From: Mytilus edulis
Taxonomy: Eukaryota; Mollusca; Bivalvia; Mytilida; Mytilidae
Direction: 5' to 3'
Assembly (NCBI RefSeq): GCF_963676685.1
Contig: NC_092348.1
Span: 30,851,386-30,915,385, forward strand
DNA length: 64,000 nucleotides
Below are positions 11,265 to 23,421 of this stretch, one piece after another. Position numbers and translations under genes: made by a program. Below the pieces are notes generated by a model, which saw nothing but the letters and a program-made list of their open reading frames with translations, was not told the DNA's origin and ran no database searches. The stretch's first letter is position 1. Each line of letters begins with the position of its first letter.

Positions 11265-11269
11265 AAAAC
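11265..11269. repeat. Target-site duplication, right copy
   Basis: AAAAC immediately right of the LTR is the partner of 3260-3264. Confidence 0.9.
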
Positions 11270-12419
11270 ACTTGATTTATCTTCATGACAGATATGTCAT
11301 TCTCGGAACCGTCATTGTCCCCTCTGATAAAATCCAAAACGACAAATTTGTTATTTCCCCGTCGGGTGAGACCCAAAACTACAGATATGTTATTGTTCCC
11401 TAAAAAAAATACCGAACGCTGTGTTTTTTTACATTTTTTTAGTGTACATTTTACATTTATTTATATACCAGTGGTTTTCAAATGTTTGGGTTGAAACATT
11501 CCTAATTGTCAAAGTCGTTTAAAATTTCAACTTTTGACGAAATTGATTGTCTTTTACTCTACATAACTAATAAATACCCATGCTACATCTCAAGTCTCCA
11601 AACAAAAGCGTTTTATTGCTGGGTATGCCAAATTCTCCAGAAAATCCTTTTTAAATTTTTAACTGTGATAAAAAAAGATGCGATGAATAAGTCAATCAAA
11701 CCAAACAATGACGGACAAATATATGCAAAGGACATCTAGAGGGCAAGATACAGTCTTCAACAACGTACAGGTGTCCATACGTTGTTCAATACGTGAAAGC
11801 TCTGAATCGTCCCGAGTCTTATATAATAAACTGAACAGAACAGTAAAAAACCTGTCATAAAAAATATATAATTTTCCAAATTACTAAAGAAAATCATTAG
11901 GATTTATCAAACGAGATTTCTTACTTTGGACAAGAATAATGAACATTTTTCAGAGTTACTGTGAAAATATATACAAAAAGGGAGGTATGATTCAAATATG
12001 GATACAAAATAAAACAAAAAGATCTGTTAAGAGTACTTATGCTCTAAGTACATGTACCTCTTCTCGCGCAATAGTCTAAAAATCATTTGGCTTTTTGTCC
12101 TTTAAAATTTACACTAGTATAAAAAATAATGATAAGATGTGGTAAAATTGTCAATAAGACAGCTAGTGTTCATCGTTCTAAATATATAAACAGCTTGAAT
12201 AACTTAGTACGACTTTAACGAAGATACATGATTTTTTTTAAGGAATTGACAATTCATTCATTCTTGGTAAAGCAAAAAACTCTGATTAGAACAAGTGTTA
12301 TTACGACACTATAATGTTGATTTATGTTTTTATTGACAACATATTTATTACATTAGTAGAATGTGTATTTCAAAAGAATATCGAAATTCACACTCTTTCC
12401 GTCAGAGATGGAAACAATT

Positions 12420-12442
12420 GTGTGTGTGTGTGTGTGTGTGTG
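12420..12442. repeat. (GT)n microsatellite
   Basis: About eleven GT units in a row. Confidence 0.95.
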
Positions 12443-12939
12443 TAAAAAGGGGGAGGGGTTCCTTTGAATTGGTAATCTGTATTACTATTGAATTCAAACT
12501 CCTGCGTATTGTCTTATAAGCCCCTTATAACCGTGAAAAAGATACAGATTTTCTGAAAAGATTGCTGTTTGAGTTCACTGTGTAAAATATTTGCCGCTGG
12601 ATGTTTTTTTAATTAACAACTGATCAAATATAATGAAAAATTTAAAAGCTCGTCCGCAAAATGCGTGCGATAATTCAAGAGTTCTAAAAAAATCTATAAT
12701 TCAAAAATACCTTTATAAATAGGTTGTATACATAATAAATAACAAAACTTATTTGTTTTTAGATATAATTTTTTTTGTAGAAATGATTCTTTCTAGATTT
12801 TTTCTACATTTAACATTGGCCTCTTTTTAAAAAAGAAAGGTAAATTTAAAGTAGCATTTGATATATTCTTACATGTATGTATTGCTGATGTTGTCAGGTG
12901 TTACAATGTACATTGCTGTAATATTTAGGTGTGGCTAAG

Positions 12940-12971
12940 CCCCCCCCCCCTCCCCCCCAACCACCACCACC
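12940..12971. repeat. C-rich homopolymer tract
   Basis: Two runs of C broken by a T, followed by CCA units. Confidence 0.9.
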
Positions 12972-13393
12972 CTTTGATAGTTAATGATTAAGAGGAACAG
13001 TCTGCGTTTTCTCTATAGCGAATAATCGACAGTCGCATTGCAGGATGATTTAAATGAGCACATTTACACTCGGAATCCGCTATGATATCGATACTTTTGG
13101 TTTGGAATTCCCTAATATGTTAAAAGGAAAGATTTCATATACATTTTCAGATATAATTCACCTATATAAAACCAGGTAGATGTGGTACAATGTTACCTAT
13201 AATAACGTGGTTGTAAAAATAAATGTAACAACATTTTTTTGTAAATCTTTATTTACATAATTTAGATTTTGTGTCAGATTATTTCAAAATAATATTTTGA
13301 GTTACTTATATAGCTAGTACATGTATGATGCAATACGTATACTTTTAACGACAGTTCAGTCCTCAGACGATTTTATTTTTTAACATACATGTA

Positions 13394-13458
13394 CATAAAG
13401 CATAAAAGATTTATTTAATTAAAAGTAGGTTATACATATATATCTTTTATGCTTTATG
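13394..13458. repeat. Hairpin with 17-bp arms
   Basis: cataaagcataaaagat at 13394-13410 is complementary to 13442-13458. Confidence 0.75.
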
Positions 13459-14010
13459 CTATGCTAGTATATCAAAATTATAGAAAATTGCATCAGTTCT
13501 AACTCATGATATGGACAGTTTTATTTTAAGGGGGTCTTGAAATCTTTTGACAGCTTCCGAAATGCTAATTTTAAACCTTTTTCAGCTGAAATAAATCACT
13601 ACTTTACTTTAATGCCTCGTTCACACGTACATTTAATTGAATTCGAATCGAATGCGAATCGAATTCGCTAATCGCGTTCACACACTCTTCTTTTTTTAAT
13701 TCGAATTGATTCGAATTAGCTAATTCGAATTATCCAATTCGCATTAGAAATACGTTTTTGTTAATACGAATTAAAAGTTAACGTCGTTAGGACAGTGATA
13801 CGAATTTGACGCGCATCGTTATTTGAATTAGAATTGACGTCAGAACGTACAACGTTTCGAATGCGAATTAAACTAATTCGAATTAGTTAATGCAAATCGA
13901 ATAGAAATGACGTGTGAACTCAGCATAAAATTAATGACCCAAGCAATGTGTGCACGTACATGTAACACACTATCCACACTAGGGACTATTCAACAAATGG
14001 AAGTTTTTCA
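13459..14010 (-). mobile_element. Family D element, partial copy
   Basis: In antisense it matches most of the complete element at 53190-53634: the blocks 'gtcttgaaatcttttgacag', 'cttccgaaatgctaatttta' and, beyond the nested MITE, 'taatgacccaa' and 'ccacactagggacta'. The termini are not preserved here. It is interrupted by the MITE at 13613-13925. Confidence 0.7.
13613..13925. mobile_element. MITE with ttcgaatt-rich interior and TAA target duplication
   Basis: The ends are inverted: TGCCTCGTTCACACGTACATTT on the left and the complement of AAATGACGTGTGAACTCAGCA on the right. Both flanks are TAA (13610-13612, 13926-13928). The interior is a degenerate array of gaattcgaat-type words that could fold into a long stem. 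A 3-bp TWA duplication suggests PIF/Harbinger, which is inference. The family D copy at 53 kb lacks this insert, which supports the boundaries. Confidence 0.8.
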
Positions 14011-17000
14011 CGATCTTGACTTGCTATACAGCCCTTGCACGGTCGGTATAGGGAATCTATTCGTCACTGTCTGTAAGATATACTAACAATGATAATTTCT
14101 ATTTAAGTAAATCAAACACGTCAATTCATTTGTACAAAATTAAACCATGCAAAGAGTTTCAGATTCTATAAAACATGTAAAAAAAGTGTGTTCAAACGAC
14201 GAATACCCCGTTTTGCGTTCCATAGACTGCAGTATTGTAAGAAGAGAACAACCTATTACATGTAATTTCAAAGGGGTATGGTTTTTTTCCTAAACAAAAT
14301 GTTCTGATCACCAATTTGATGAAAAAAAAATAATATTGTGGTCAAGCAGATGACAAAATAAAAAATATTCTGAATCCAGATTTTCCCCCATACCTTATAG
14401 TGTTAAATGTTAAACATATCCCAAATCAACGTATTTTTTTCAGGTAACCAACATCAAGCAAAAGCCATACAACACCAGGAACTATAACTTTAAATTTTAC
14501 AGTACAGAAAAAAAAGATATCGCATTTTGAAATAACGTCCCATTTGTCAGACAAATGTGGGTCAATGACTAGTTTAATGTCTACTACCAAAGGCACTAAG
14601 ATTGCTTTATTAGCATAATAATCACATAACCGTTTTATTATCAGTAAATTGTCGTGACATGCATCAATGAGCAAACAATTGAAGTGTGAATATTACAGAA
14701 AATTATATTTCTGCCGATATGTTCTAGCGGATGGTCGCCACATAATTTGCGGTTTGGACAGATCGGCTACGAGCATTTGCGGTTGGAATTTCAAAATGGA
14801 TTTTATTTCTAATTTTGTTTGATTAATCACCAGTTGTCGAGTACTTTTTCGGATTTTTAAATTTTCAGGAATTTGACAAGTTGAAACAAAAGACCATTTT
14901 GGTAAGTGATTTGTTTTTTACATGAGTGGTGCAATTATGAATATGATTTACTGTCAGTTATTTGCATGTACATGTATGTCTTATTTTTTGTCTGCTTTTG
15001 ATTCATGTTTGAAATTTATTTTTGGTTTTCAGTTTTAATAGAATTTTAATTGATTTACGTCTAGTTGTTCTTTGAGATGTATTAATTTATTGCATATACA
15101 ATACGGTGGTTGATTTAAAAATCGCAACATCGTACAAAAAGTATACTTTACAATCGATCTTTTATTAATATATCTAATAACCGGATAAAAAAATAAAACG
15201 GGACCATAATACATGTACACTGTAATAACAAAACAAAAAAGAAAATCACGACAGCATACCGTGGTGAATCGGTTTAAAGGAAAGACAATGATTGGAATAT
15301 TGCTGAATATCTTTTTCCAGTAGACTGGAATTTACCGAGAAAAAAACGAAATGATGATAGCGTGTTTTTTTTCGTATCAATAATTCTTTTGTCTGTGTTA
15401 AACCCACAGTTACTTACTGTAAAACCATTACACGATGGCATTTGTCATGTGAAAATTTTTAATATTTTAAAATCAATAATTCATAAATGCTCCTATGTAA
15501 CATCCTTGAAGTTATTTAGCAACTTTATTAAGTTTTGACATATTGTAAATTGTGTCTTTTTTAAGTGCTGGAGAAATGGAATACAATCTATAATTTTACT
15601 TTGAGGATCCAGTTCATTCCTTTGGACTTTTTTTTCATATATCATAATTTTTTGTAAACTTTTTGTCTACTTTATAAATTGTCCTAACGCCAATGTGATT
15701 TGAAAATATAGGTAAAGATATATGACTATAAACTTCAAACTCCAACCGCTTTCATTTAACAATGGTGAAGTTGTCATACATATACCTTTTTTAAATTTAA
15801 TTTTTTTAAATATTTTAGATGAATCATAAAAAAAGAAATGAGAGAAGACGTTTTTAATGTGTGCACAATTATTACATTTATAATAAATTAACCGTGTACA
15901 AAAATAATAAAGTATGTAAAATATGACATAACGAGTTGTTCAGAAATTGTGTTGTTACAAACGCTACATACAAATATTTTTAAGCCTGCGGTGTTCGATC
16001 TTACAGCGTTTATAATCGTAGTATGAAGTTATAAATATAATGGCGACATAATATTTTTTCTGTCATTAATAATAGGGAAATTTTCTTCATTCGTTTCGTT
16101 AACATTTCCCTGAACAAGCATTTTAGTACGATCACATGGGAACTCTTCTCTCTGAAGTTAAAAAAGTATTAATCGGCTGTCAGTGAAATACACTTCCCAC
16201 CTGCACTGCTAGTACACTAATGGACATTATAGTATAAAACTGCATAAGGTCATGACCTCAGATGCTGATACATAAACTTTAATGTGTCAATGACTGACCT
16301 ACTCTTACTACTAACATGTATTTAAAATGTCTTACAACAGAGTTTGAAAAAAAAGCATCAACAACAAAATTTGAATAAGACCTCAAAAAATAAAACGTAC
16401 ATTTTTGTAGCAAGTTTAAAAAACGTAGCAATAAAAAAAAAAGAGAAATGGAAACGGACAGAATTTAACAATGTCCGATTTCATTTATCCAAACAAGATG
16501 GTTGGAAGGCAGAGCCGTGATCAAAGTGCTGATGGTGGCAGACTACAAATAGCCAGACACGTTTTATCGGTAACTTTTAGTGTGCAGTTGCGGTTACAAT
16601 AATCTATAATAAAACTCAAATATGTTAACATCGTCCGCACTAAGATTGTATGATATTAGGTGTAAATAAAAGCCCAAAAGGTTAATGTTATGAAAACTGT
16701 GGTTTTTACGTTGTTTAATATTAACTTGAGTCATTGTCAAACGAATGTACTGGTAGCTTGTGGGTAGATGGTATCACTTCGTTATCAACCGCTTTTTCAA
16801 GCATTGACATACAGCTTCAGGGTCTTATATGACTTTGAAAATTCTGTTTGTGCATGTCTACAAAAAATGGTCACGTTACACAAGAGCTTGCATTTAGTCA
16901 TACACGTGGTACCTTGCACGTACAGTGCTATTTTAATTTAATATAAACAAAATCTTTTTATACCCAGCAGCATATATTAAGCCTATGAACCTTTTCAGTT

Positions 17001-19341
17001 GTCAATTTATATAATAATAATGTCAATACTTTATTTCAAAAAGCAATACAGCTTATAGGCATATAGACATATAACAAAATATAAAAAAATATAATTATAT
17101 TTCAATAACCTGTTGAAAATGGTTAATTCAAGGGTTTGCAAACGTATCTTTCAATGGGACTATAACATATGCTCAAACAACTGGTCGGCAGAAATAAAAA
17201 AACTATAATGACAAACATTGGAGTTATGGAAACTTTTCAGAGTTGGAAGAGTTGTGATATAAATAACGCAAAATCAGCACTACTTGAACAGCATAGTCTT
17301 GATTGGTTAAAAAAAACTTAGATAAATATTCAAAACTGCGAACATACAAAACTTTCAAAAATGTTTTTTCTCTGCAGAACATACGTGAACCTTAACTCGC
17401 AACGCAACGAACGGTCGATGTTGGCTCAATTTTGATGCGGCATTCTACCTCTAAGAATTGAAACAGGACGATTTGGTGGCGAACCTGAGGTCAGCAGAAT
17501 TTGTAAAATGTGTAGCAAAAATGAAATTTAAAGTGAAAATCATTTTCTTATTAACTGTGATTTTTATACATGTAATGAACTTCAAAATGAATTTTACTCA
17601 ACCATACCAAGCTAAGAAACATTTTTATCACTATCACACTGTGAACAATTAATACAATTTTTAATTTATTTTCCAAGAAGAACAGATAAATATATTTTAC
17701 AAGCATTTACAAACGCAGTCAATGAATTTATGTAAATAATTGAATTTCAGGACTCTACTATGATTTAAAGATTTAGGTTTTTTAAGTGACTTATAGGTCC
17801 AATGGGCAGGGTGTATATTAGATATTTGGTTAAACACTAAAAGGGGTGAATCCTTTTTTGTATATGCACGAATGGACTTTTGTTATGAAATTAATGCCCA
17901 CATCATCGAGTCATTCTTTTTCATTATGTTTATGTAATATATCCGTCTTAAAAACAAAACAAAAAATTTTAATGAAATGTTCTGCGCTTTGAAAATAATT
18001 TACTATATGGGGAACTATAATCTTTGGTTTCTTAAAACATCAAAAATACATCAACTTAACTTTGTTCGATAGAAAACGCACGTTTTTGCCTTATTGATTA
18101 CATGTACTTTTAAAATGTTGTTGTCATCACTGGTCCTGGTGCACTTTTACAAACATTATCAACAATAATGATGCGTCATTTTCACAGAACATCTTTGTTT
18201 CAGTGTTAGATACACTAATCGACTGTTAGATCACGGATATTATTCGTAATTTTCTCTCATTTTTTTGTAAAATTTCTCTCTGTATGAATCATTTGTCTCG
18301 CGAACAAAAAGACTACGAATGTAGCACGTTTCAAATGTGTCTAAGTGAAAATGTTCGGAATATGACTTTAACTGGTAATAAACTTTCATTTCACTGAATT
18401 TCAAAATAGCTCAGGTATGCATGTCATTATGCAGTTGGCGATTTATTCATTTATTTTATCTAATTGCACTGTAAGCGTCTTTAAGGAAGTCAACATTCTG
18501 TCCTCTGTAGAAATGATGCCGTTTTATTTGGGACATCTAGATTTTTGCATGTTTAGGTTTCAAATAATTAATGGCGTCTGGACAAAATGTGTCATGCCAT
18601 ACGGAATTTCTAAACCAAACTTGACAAGATGGTGCCACGGGAAAAGGTAAAGACCGCAATCAGTTTAAAGTCAAAGTTCAGGTCACATCAGCTATTGAAA
18701 GACAAAAATTAAGTAAAAAATGGTTTTCAGATGTTATATTTTGAAAAATATTGTATAACTTTTACGAAACGTTAAGTTAGTTCGATAATGACCAATATGA
18801 AAGGAAGACCCCAAATATGATTGCGTCTATGGGCCAAAGGTTGAGATCAAAAGAGCTGCGTCATTTTATTTTCGAATGATGTCTATAATAACATATGTCC
18901 AACTGTTAGCAACTTGGTTTGATTTTGAACCATATTGGGATCAAGGCTTCTAATGAACAAAGGGTCAATAGAATAAAAGCCAAGATAACAACAGCTTCTC
19001 CTAGAATAGAACTTTGGCAAAATTTGGTTTCAACAGTTAGTTCGGTTTGTTGTGAATTTGTTTTCAACAGTAAGTTTGGTTTGTGGTGGATACTGCACCG
19101 AGATCCCATTGTTATTTAGGTTTTTCAAATCATATTTAAATTAGTATTTGATAGATTGAAATATAAACATAATGTCTAAATCTATATATTTCACTTAAAT
19201 TGTCGGAAGATACAATATGTTGTTCCTTTTAAAATTGTTATACGATGATGACTGATGTACCCATATTTTGACTATTTTATTTATTGTGTCTGTTTAGTTA
19301 ACGCATCAATGTAAATATAACGGAATTTGATGAGACGGTCA
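14011..19341. other. Long non-coding, AT-rich stretch
   Basis: No assignable gene. It contains a family C repeat-like block (14271-14405), a CpG-richer patch with a possible 33-nt micro-exon between acceptor and donor signals (about 14870-14903), and a 43-codon open frame starting at 16471 that ends beside a GT donor. From 18400 to 19130 the sequence is slightly less AT-rich but has no clear frame. Confidence 0.45.
16471..16602 (+). CDS. Possible short coding exon, unassigned
   Basis: ATG to TAA, 43 codons, beginning MSDFIYPNKMVGRQSRDQSA. The composition is more protein-like than nearby frames. A GT donor (TTATCG/GTAACT) lies after residue 33, so it could be a first coding exon. It resembles nothing I recognise, and chance is not excluded. 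Confidence 0.2.
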   Translation: MSDFIYPNKMVGRQSRDQSADGGRLQIARHVLSVTFSVQLRLQ

Positions 19342-19575
19342 TCAAAGTGAGAGGGTTAGCGCTATAAAACCAGGTTTAATCCACCATTTTCTACATTTGT
19401 ACCAAGTCAGGAATATGACAGTTCTTGTCCATTCGTTTTTGATGCGTTTTGTTATTTGATTTTGCCATGTGATTATGGACTTTCCGAATTGATTTTCCTC
19501 TAAGTTCAGTATTTTTGTGATTTTACTTTTTGTTGCATTTGAAAATATTTCTTGTACGTATAAAACCATAAATAT
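19342..19575 (+). repeat. Dispersed repeat family B, copy 1
   Basis: The order 'aaaaccaggtttaatccacc', 'gtaccaagtcaggaatatga' and 'gattttgccatgtgatta' is met again in antisense at 63640-63860. A shorter piece is at 37158-37240. The length and dispersion suggest a SINE-like or other non-autonomous element. Confidence 0.7.
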
Positions 19576-19930
19576 CGCAACTCAGCCTGTGTATCCATGA
19601 TGCTACTGTTTTTATTTATTAATTTGTATCTATCAGTTTTGACCTCTTCTACCTGTCATTTTGAATATATATGGTTGATCATGATAGTAAATATGCAAAC
19701 ATGTACTTTTTTTTATGAAAATCATCCCCTGAAAACATACTAAATTGATCAGAAATTAATTAGGGTATGCATATACATGTATATCACGTATGTATGTTTT
19801 GCTCAGGTCACGGCATGCATGCATACGACGATTTCCAAGTAGTACTAAAGGACGTGTATGGCAGTGTTGTTCGAACCATGCTCGGGAGTGTTACCGAGGC
19901 CATTATTAGTGTTGCCCTTGTCTTGAATTA

Positions 19931-20060
19931 TCTCTCTCCTTTATAACGGGAGATTTATACATTTATAACCTTGCGAAATTGTGATAGTTATATATCTCTT
20001 CTTTATAATGGTAGAATTATACACTTATAACTTTGCGAAATTCTGATAGTTAACTATGTC
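19931..20060 (+). repeat. Tandem duplication, period about 64 bp
   Basis: Two diverged copies with 'tctctcctttataacggg' / 'tctcttctttataatggt' and 'ttgcgaaattgtgatagtta' / 'ttgcgaaattctgatagtta'. Confidence 0.75.
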
Positions 20061-21047
20061 GTATTTGACTGGCATCTCCATAAATCTAGATCGGAATGAG
20101 AAATCGACAGTTGTACAGTAGTTATAATAAACTATCACATAAATATTAGTAAAATGATAAATGTTAAAAGCATAATTGTCAAGAGTAATAATTGACTATC
20201 AATCAACCTGTGTCTCTGAGGTCGTTCACTTTTCAATATTATAACATGTTTTTGTGGGTGAAGATTTATAATTTAGATTGCTTTAAATCAAAAGCAAGAA
20301 TAACTTACCGAAATCGATCATTGACGTTTTTTCATCATCTTTTTTCTTATTTTATAAACATGTATAACTCCATAATGACTTTCACGGGCTTAGATATGGT
20401 GTGATTTTTTTTTTTAAAGTAGATGAAGAATTAGAAATAAGTTGGGTTTATTTAAGATTGTTTGTATCTTGATGTTTTAATTCACCGTATTTAAAGTTGT
20501 TACTGTATTGCAATTACCGTGTCCGTCCGTCCGTCTGTTTGTCTTCTTTACACCAAACAAAAGATTTCGTCAAACTTTTCTGAGAAACAACTGAAAGAAT
20601 GACTTAAAATTTAATCAGCGGCGTTTAAGTACTTCGTGGATCTATCAGGATGCTCAATTCCTGTTATTTTTTTCGTCAGAATTTACTGATCAAAATGACT
20701 ACTTATCTGTATCAGTCACAGGTGTGTGACGTCAAGAACTTTAACTCGACCTAAATAACGTTGACCTAGACATATCACCAATGTTATAATGAACTCATCG
20801 ATGTTGATGTTTGACCCGATAGTCATCTTTCAATATAAAGGTAACCTGATAATCGGTACCGATTTGGTCAACCAAACAACAATATTGAGGTGACGACCAT
20901 GCTTGATGATGTCACATATAAAGAACACGTCTTTTTGAAGGTTGTTCGGAAAGAAGGGGGAAATGTCTGTATATCGCATAAAAATCACAAGAGAAACAGA
21001 TTCACCATCAAATCTCGTGCAATACGATATTTGTCTACTCTCAACAA
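20061..21047. other. Non-coding stretch
   Basis: No gene assigned. A (GTCC)n-like motif sits at 20521-20535. The open frame at 20890-21078 (62 codons) overlaps the MITE below and is probably chance. Confidence 0.4.
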
Positions 21048-21219
21048 TACACCTTATCGCTACTCCCGGCTGACATGAGAATCTTTACCGCTTGAACTAT
21101 TGACGTCATAATGCAATCACTTTTCCATTGTGGCGTCTGACATTTCATATTATGACGTCAAAATTTTACGGGAACCTGTGTGATGTCCATTTATGGCGGA
21201 CAAATAGCGATAAGGTGTA
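21048..21219. mobile_element. Small MITE with perfect 15-bp terminal inverted repeats
   Basis: tacaccttatcgcta at 21048-21062 is the exact complement of 21205-21219. A second, inner inverted repeat around two TGACGTCA palindromes (about 21100 and 21155) adds to the fold. No target duplication could be called. Confidence 0.7.
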
Positions 21220-21239
21220 TTTAATTTTAAGCCCCAGTC

Positions 21240-21600
21240 CAACTAGACCACGATCCCACCACGCTCATCGCGATCTAAAACAAATTCAGATCATGGTGAG
21301 GTCGTGGTATGAGCGGCATGAAAATGTTAATTTTCGTTGCTTTCACGATGTTACTACGTCCTCATTACGCTTCTACAACGATCCCTCTACGATTATACCA
21401 CGTTTTCACCGCGCTTATTCTGCGACCTCACTACGCGTATCAAGATCTTTCTACGCTCTTCATGTTCCCACGACGACCGTACCACGAGTTTTAGACTGCA
21501 ACATGATCCTACCACGCTTCTTCTGCGATTATAGCACGTTCTTACCACGATTATACTACGTTCATATCGCGATCTTACTACGTTCTCAGCAATAACGTCA
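21240..21600 (+). repeat. Degenerate 12-bp tandem array (gatcntaccacg)
   Basis: About 25-30 imperfect units such as 'gatcctaccacg' and 'gattataccacg', both strands mixed. The long open frames across it in several frames are an artefact of the repeat. Confidence 0.8.
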
Positions 21601-21674
21601 ACATCGTGTTCCATATCATAAGTTCCATTCCTTCTATTTCTGATTAATACCTAAATTTCTCGGAAACAATACAG

Positions 21675-21890
21675 CCATGCCACCAAAATCTACTAGAACA
21701 CGTGGACGTGGTGTTAGAGCTTGATGTAGAGGCAAAGGGAGCTCTGATAGTAACAATTCCTGATCAAGCAGAGATGTCGGACCGACCAATACAACCTAAA
21801 TTACAACCTATTGCTGGTCCATAAAGCTCAAATGACAATATTTTAGTAAACGATAGCAGAGATGACACAGATGTGTCAATAGATAAAGGA
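21675..21890 (+). pseudogene. Decayed reading frame, MPPKSTRTRGRG start
   Basis: ATG at 21676 is followed by a basic, Arg/Gly-rich stretch, then TGA, TGA and TAA within about 50 codons, all in the same frame. The basic N-terminus recalls nucleic-acid-binding proteins of transposons, but nothing identifies it. It lies inside the array-carrying element, so it may be a remnant of its coding region. Confidence 0.3.
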
Positions 21891-21892
21891 AG

Positions 21893-22105
21893 ATGTGGTA
21901 TGAGTGCCAATGAGACAACTCTCCATCCAAGTAACAGTTTATAAAAGTAAACCATTAAAGGCCAAGGTACGGCCTTCAACACGGAGCCTTGGCTCACATC
22001 GAACAGCAAGCTATTTAAGGACCCAAAAAAAAAATACTAGTGCAAAACAATTTAAACAGGAAAACCAACGGTCTAATCTAAACAAAAACGAGAAGCATGG
22101 TTGAG
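21893..22105 (-). repeat. Dispersed repeat family A, copy 3
   Basis: 'gatgtggtatgagtgccaat', 'gagacaactctccat', 'ggtacggccttcaacac' and 'cacatcgaacagcaagc' are in the usual order. It is nested in the array-carrying element. Confidence 0.8.
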
Positions 22106-22400
22106 CCGTTAGCGCAAAGGGATAATTACATACAGACACATTTTAATCTAGGGATATTTTTTTATATATTTTATGTGAAAATGACAAAGAGAATGATAAT
22201 CGGAGTATGAACGTAGTCAGGTCGTAAGACGAGCGTGATGAGGACGGCAAGGGCGTGCTGGAATCGTATTATGGTCGTGAACAGCGTGGTATAGTACACT
22301 ACCAATAATTTACCCATACTTTTTTGGTACATTTCTACCCTCGTGCATATCAGTACTGTTAGGAAAGACTGAAAACTTATAATGTTATACTTTCAATGAA

Positions 22401-22668
22401 ATCAGTACTGATTTTGTCAGTACTGTTTCAGTACTGATTTTGACAGTACTGTTTTAGTACTGATTTTGACAGTACTGTTTCAGTACTGATTTTGACAGTA
22501 CTGTTTTAGTACTGATTTTGACAGTACTGTTTCAGTACTGATTTTGACAGTACTGTTTCAGTACTAATTTTGTCAGTACTGTTTTAGTACTGATTTTGTC
22601 AGTACTGTTTCAGTACTGATGTTGACAGTACTATTTTGGTATTGTTATTTTCAGTACTGTTTCAGTAG
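22401..22668. repeat. 26-bp tandem array built on the CAGTACTG palindrome
   Basis: The unit CAGTACTGATTTTGA + CAGTACTGTTT is repeated about ten times with minor changes. The 8-bp palindrome therefore recurs about twenty times at alternating 15- and 11-bp spacing. Confidence 0.9.
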
Positions 22669-23084
22669 ATTTGGTGTTGTTAATCTTTTTAACTTGAATG
22701 TGTATTGTTTCAAAAAATATTTGGAACTGAAAACTTTTAAACTCGGTATGTATAGTATGCTATATAATAATTTGTGGCATATTTTGTATCTTTTGTAGAC
22801 ATCTCTGATTAAGTGTTTATCATTAGAGAAGTTTTTACAATGTGCATCTCAGTACAATTGGTATCCAAATATAGGTTTGATAATTCTGTGACAATATTAT
22901 TATCCTTTTTAGCTGGTTACGTTTTTCTCTTAGACTATATCACCCTGCTGCGCAGATTTTTTTTTAGCGACGTGAACATGACCAAGGAAAATTATCAAGC
23001 TTACTCTCGTCTATCGAAATACTATTGAAGCGAAGGAGAAAACAACAGAAATGAAGCAAGATAGGCAGTTTATCGGAATTTACC
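22669..23084. other. Non-coding stretch
   Basis: AT-rich. No exon or repeat structure seen. Confidence 0.5.
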
Positions 23085-23421
23085 CATTAGGAGCACCTGA
23101 ATTCACTCCCGGTTTTTAATGGAGTTCGTGTTGTCTTTTATGTATCTTTCAAAGTGTTGTTGTAAATGCCCTTTTGTTTTGTGATTCTTTGCTTACTTCT
23201 TCAAGTTCTTGATTTTGGTTGTGACTGTCTTTCAGTGTTTATAAAAAAAATACGCATTAGGAGCACCTGAATTCACTCCCGGTTTTTAATGGAGTTCGTG
23301 TTGTTTTTATATATATGTATTTTTCAATGTGTTGTTGTAAATGCCCTTTCGTTTTGTGATTCTTTGCTTACTTCTTGATTTTGATTGTGACTGTCTTTCA
23401 GTGTTTATAAAAATAATACGC
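23085..23421 (+). repeat. Tandem duplication, period 170 bp
   Basis: Two near-identical copies, each beginning 'cattaggagcacctgaattc' and ending 'cagtgtttataaaaa'. The unit resembles a mussel dispersed repeat I recall ('acctgaattcactcccggtt'). Confidence 0.9.

Larger units (their letters stand above)
11270..13393. other. AT-rich non-coding stretch
   Basis: No gene is seen. It holds a (GT)n run at 12420-12442, a C-rich run at 12940-12971, and possible short fragments of family A near 11750-11830 and 12131-12165. Confidence 0.5.
21231..22668 (+). mobile_element. Array-carrying repeat element, copy A
   Basis: It starts with 'ccccagtccaactagaccac' and then a degenerate 12-bp array (to about 21600). 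The middle holds a decayed reading frame and a family A repeat. A second stretch of the 12-bp words follows (22205-22295), then a unique linker ('accaataatttacccatact'), then a 26-bp tandem array built on CAGTACTG. Copy B at 39505-40394 has the same parts in reverse complement. I do not recognise the family. Confidence 0.75.

Noticed and set aside
14870-14903. 33-nt micro-exon between TTTTCAG and GTAAGTG
   Set aside because: Signals are good, but the piece is too short to test coding and no flanking exons match.
21128-21595. A 155-codon open frame, the third longest on the plus strand
   Set aside because: It lies across the degenerate 12-bp array, is open in several frames and on both strands, and its product is just the repeat translated.
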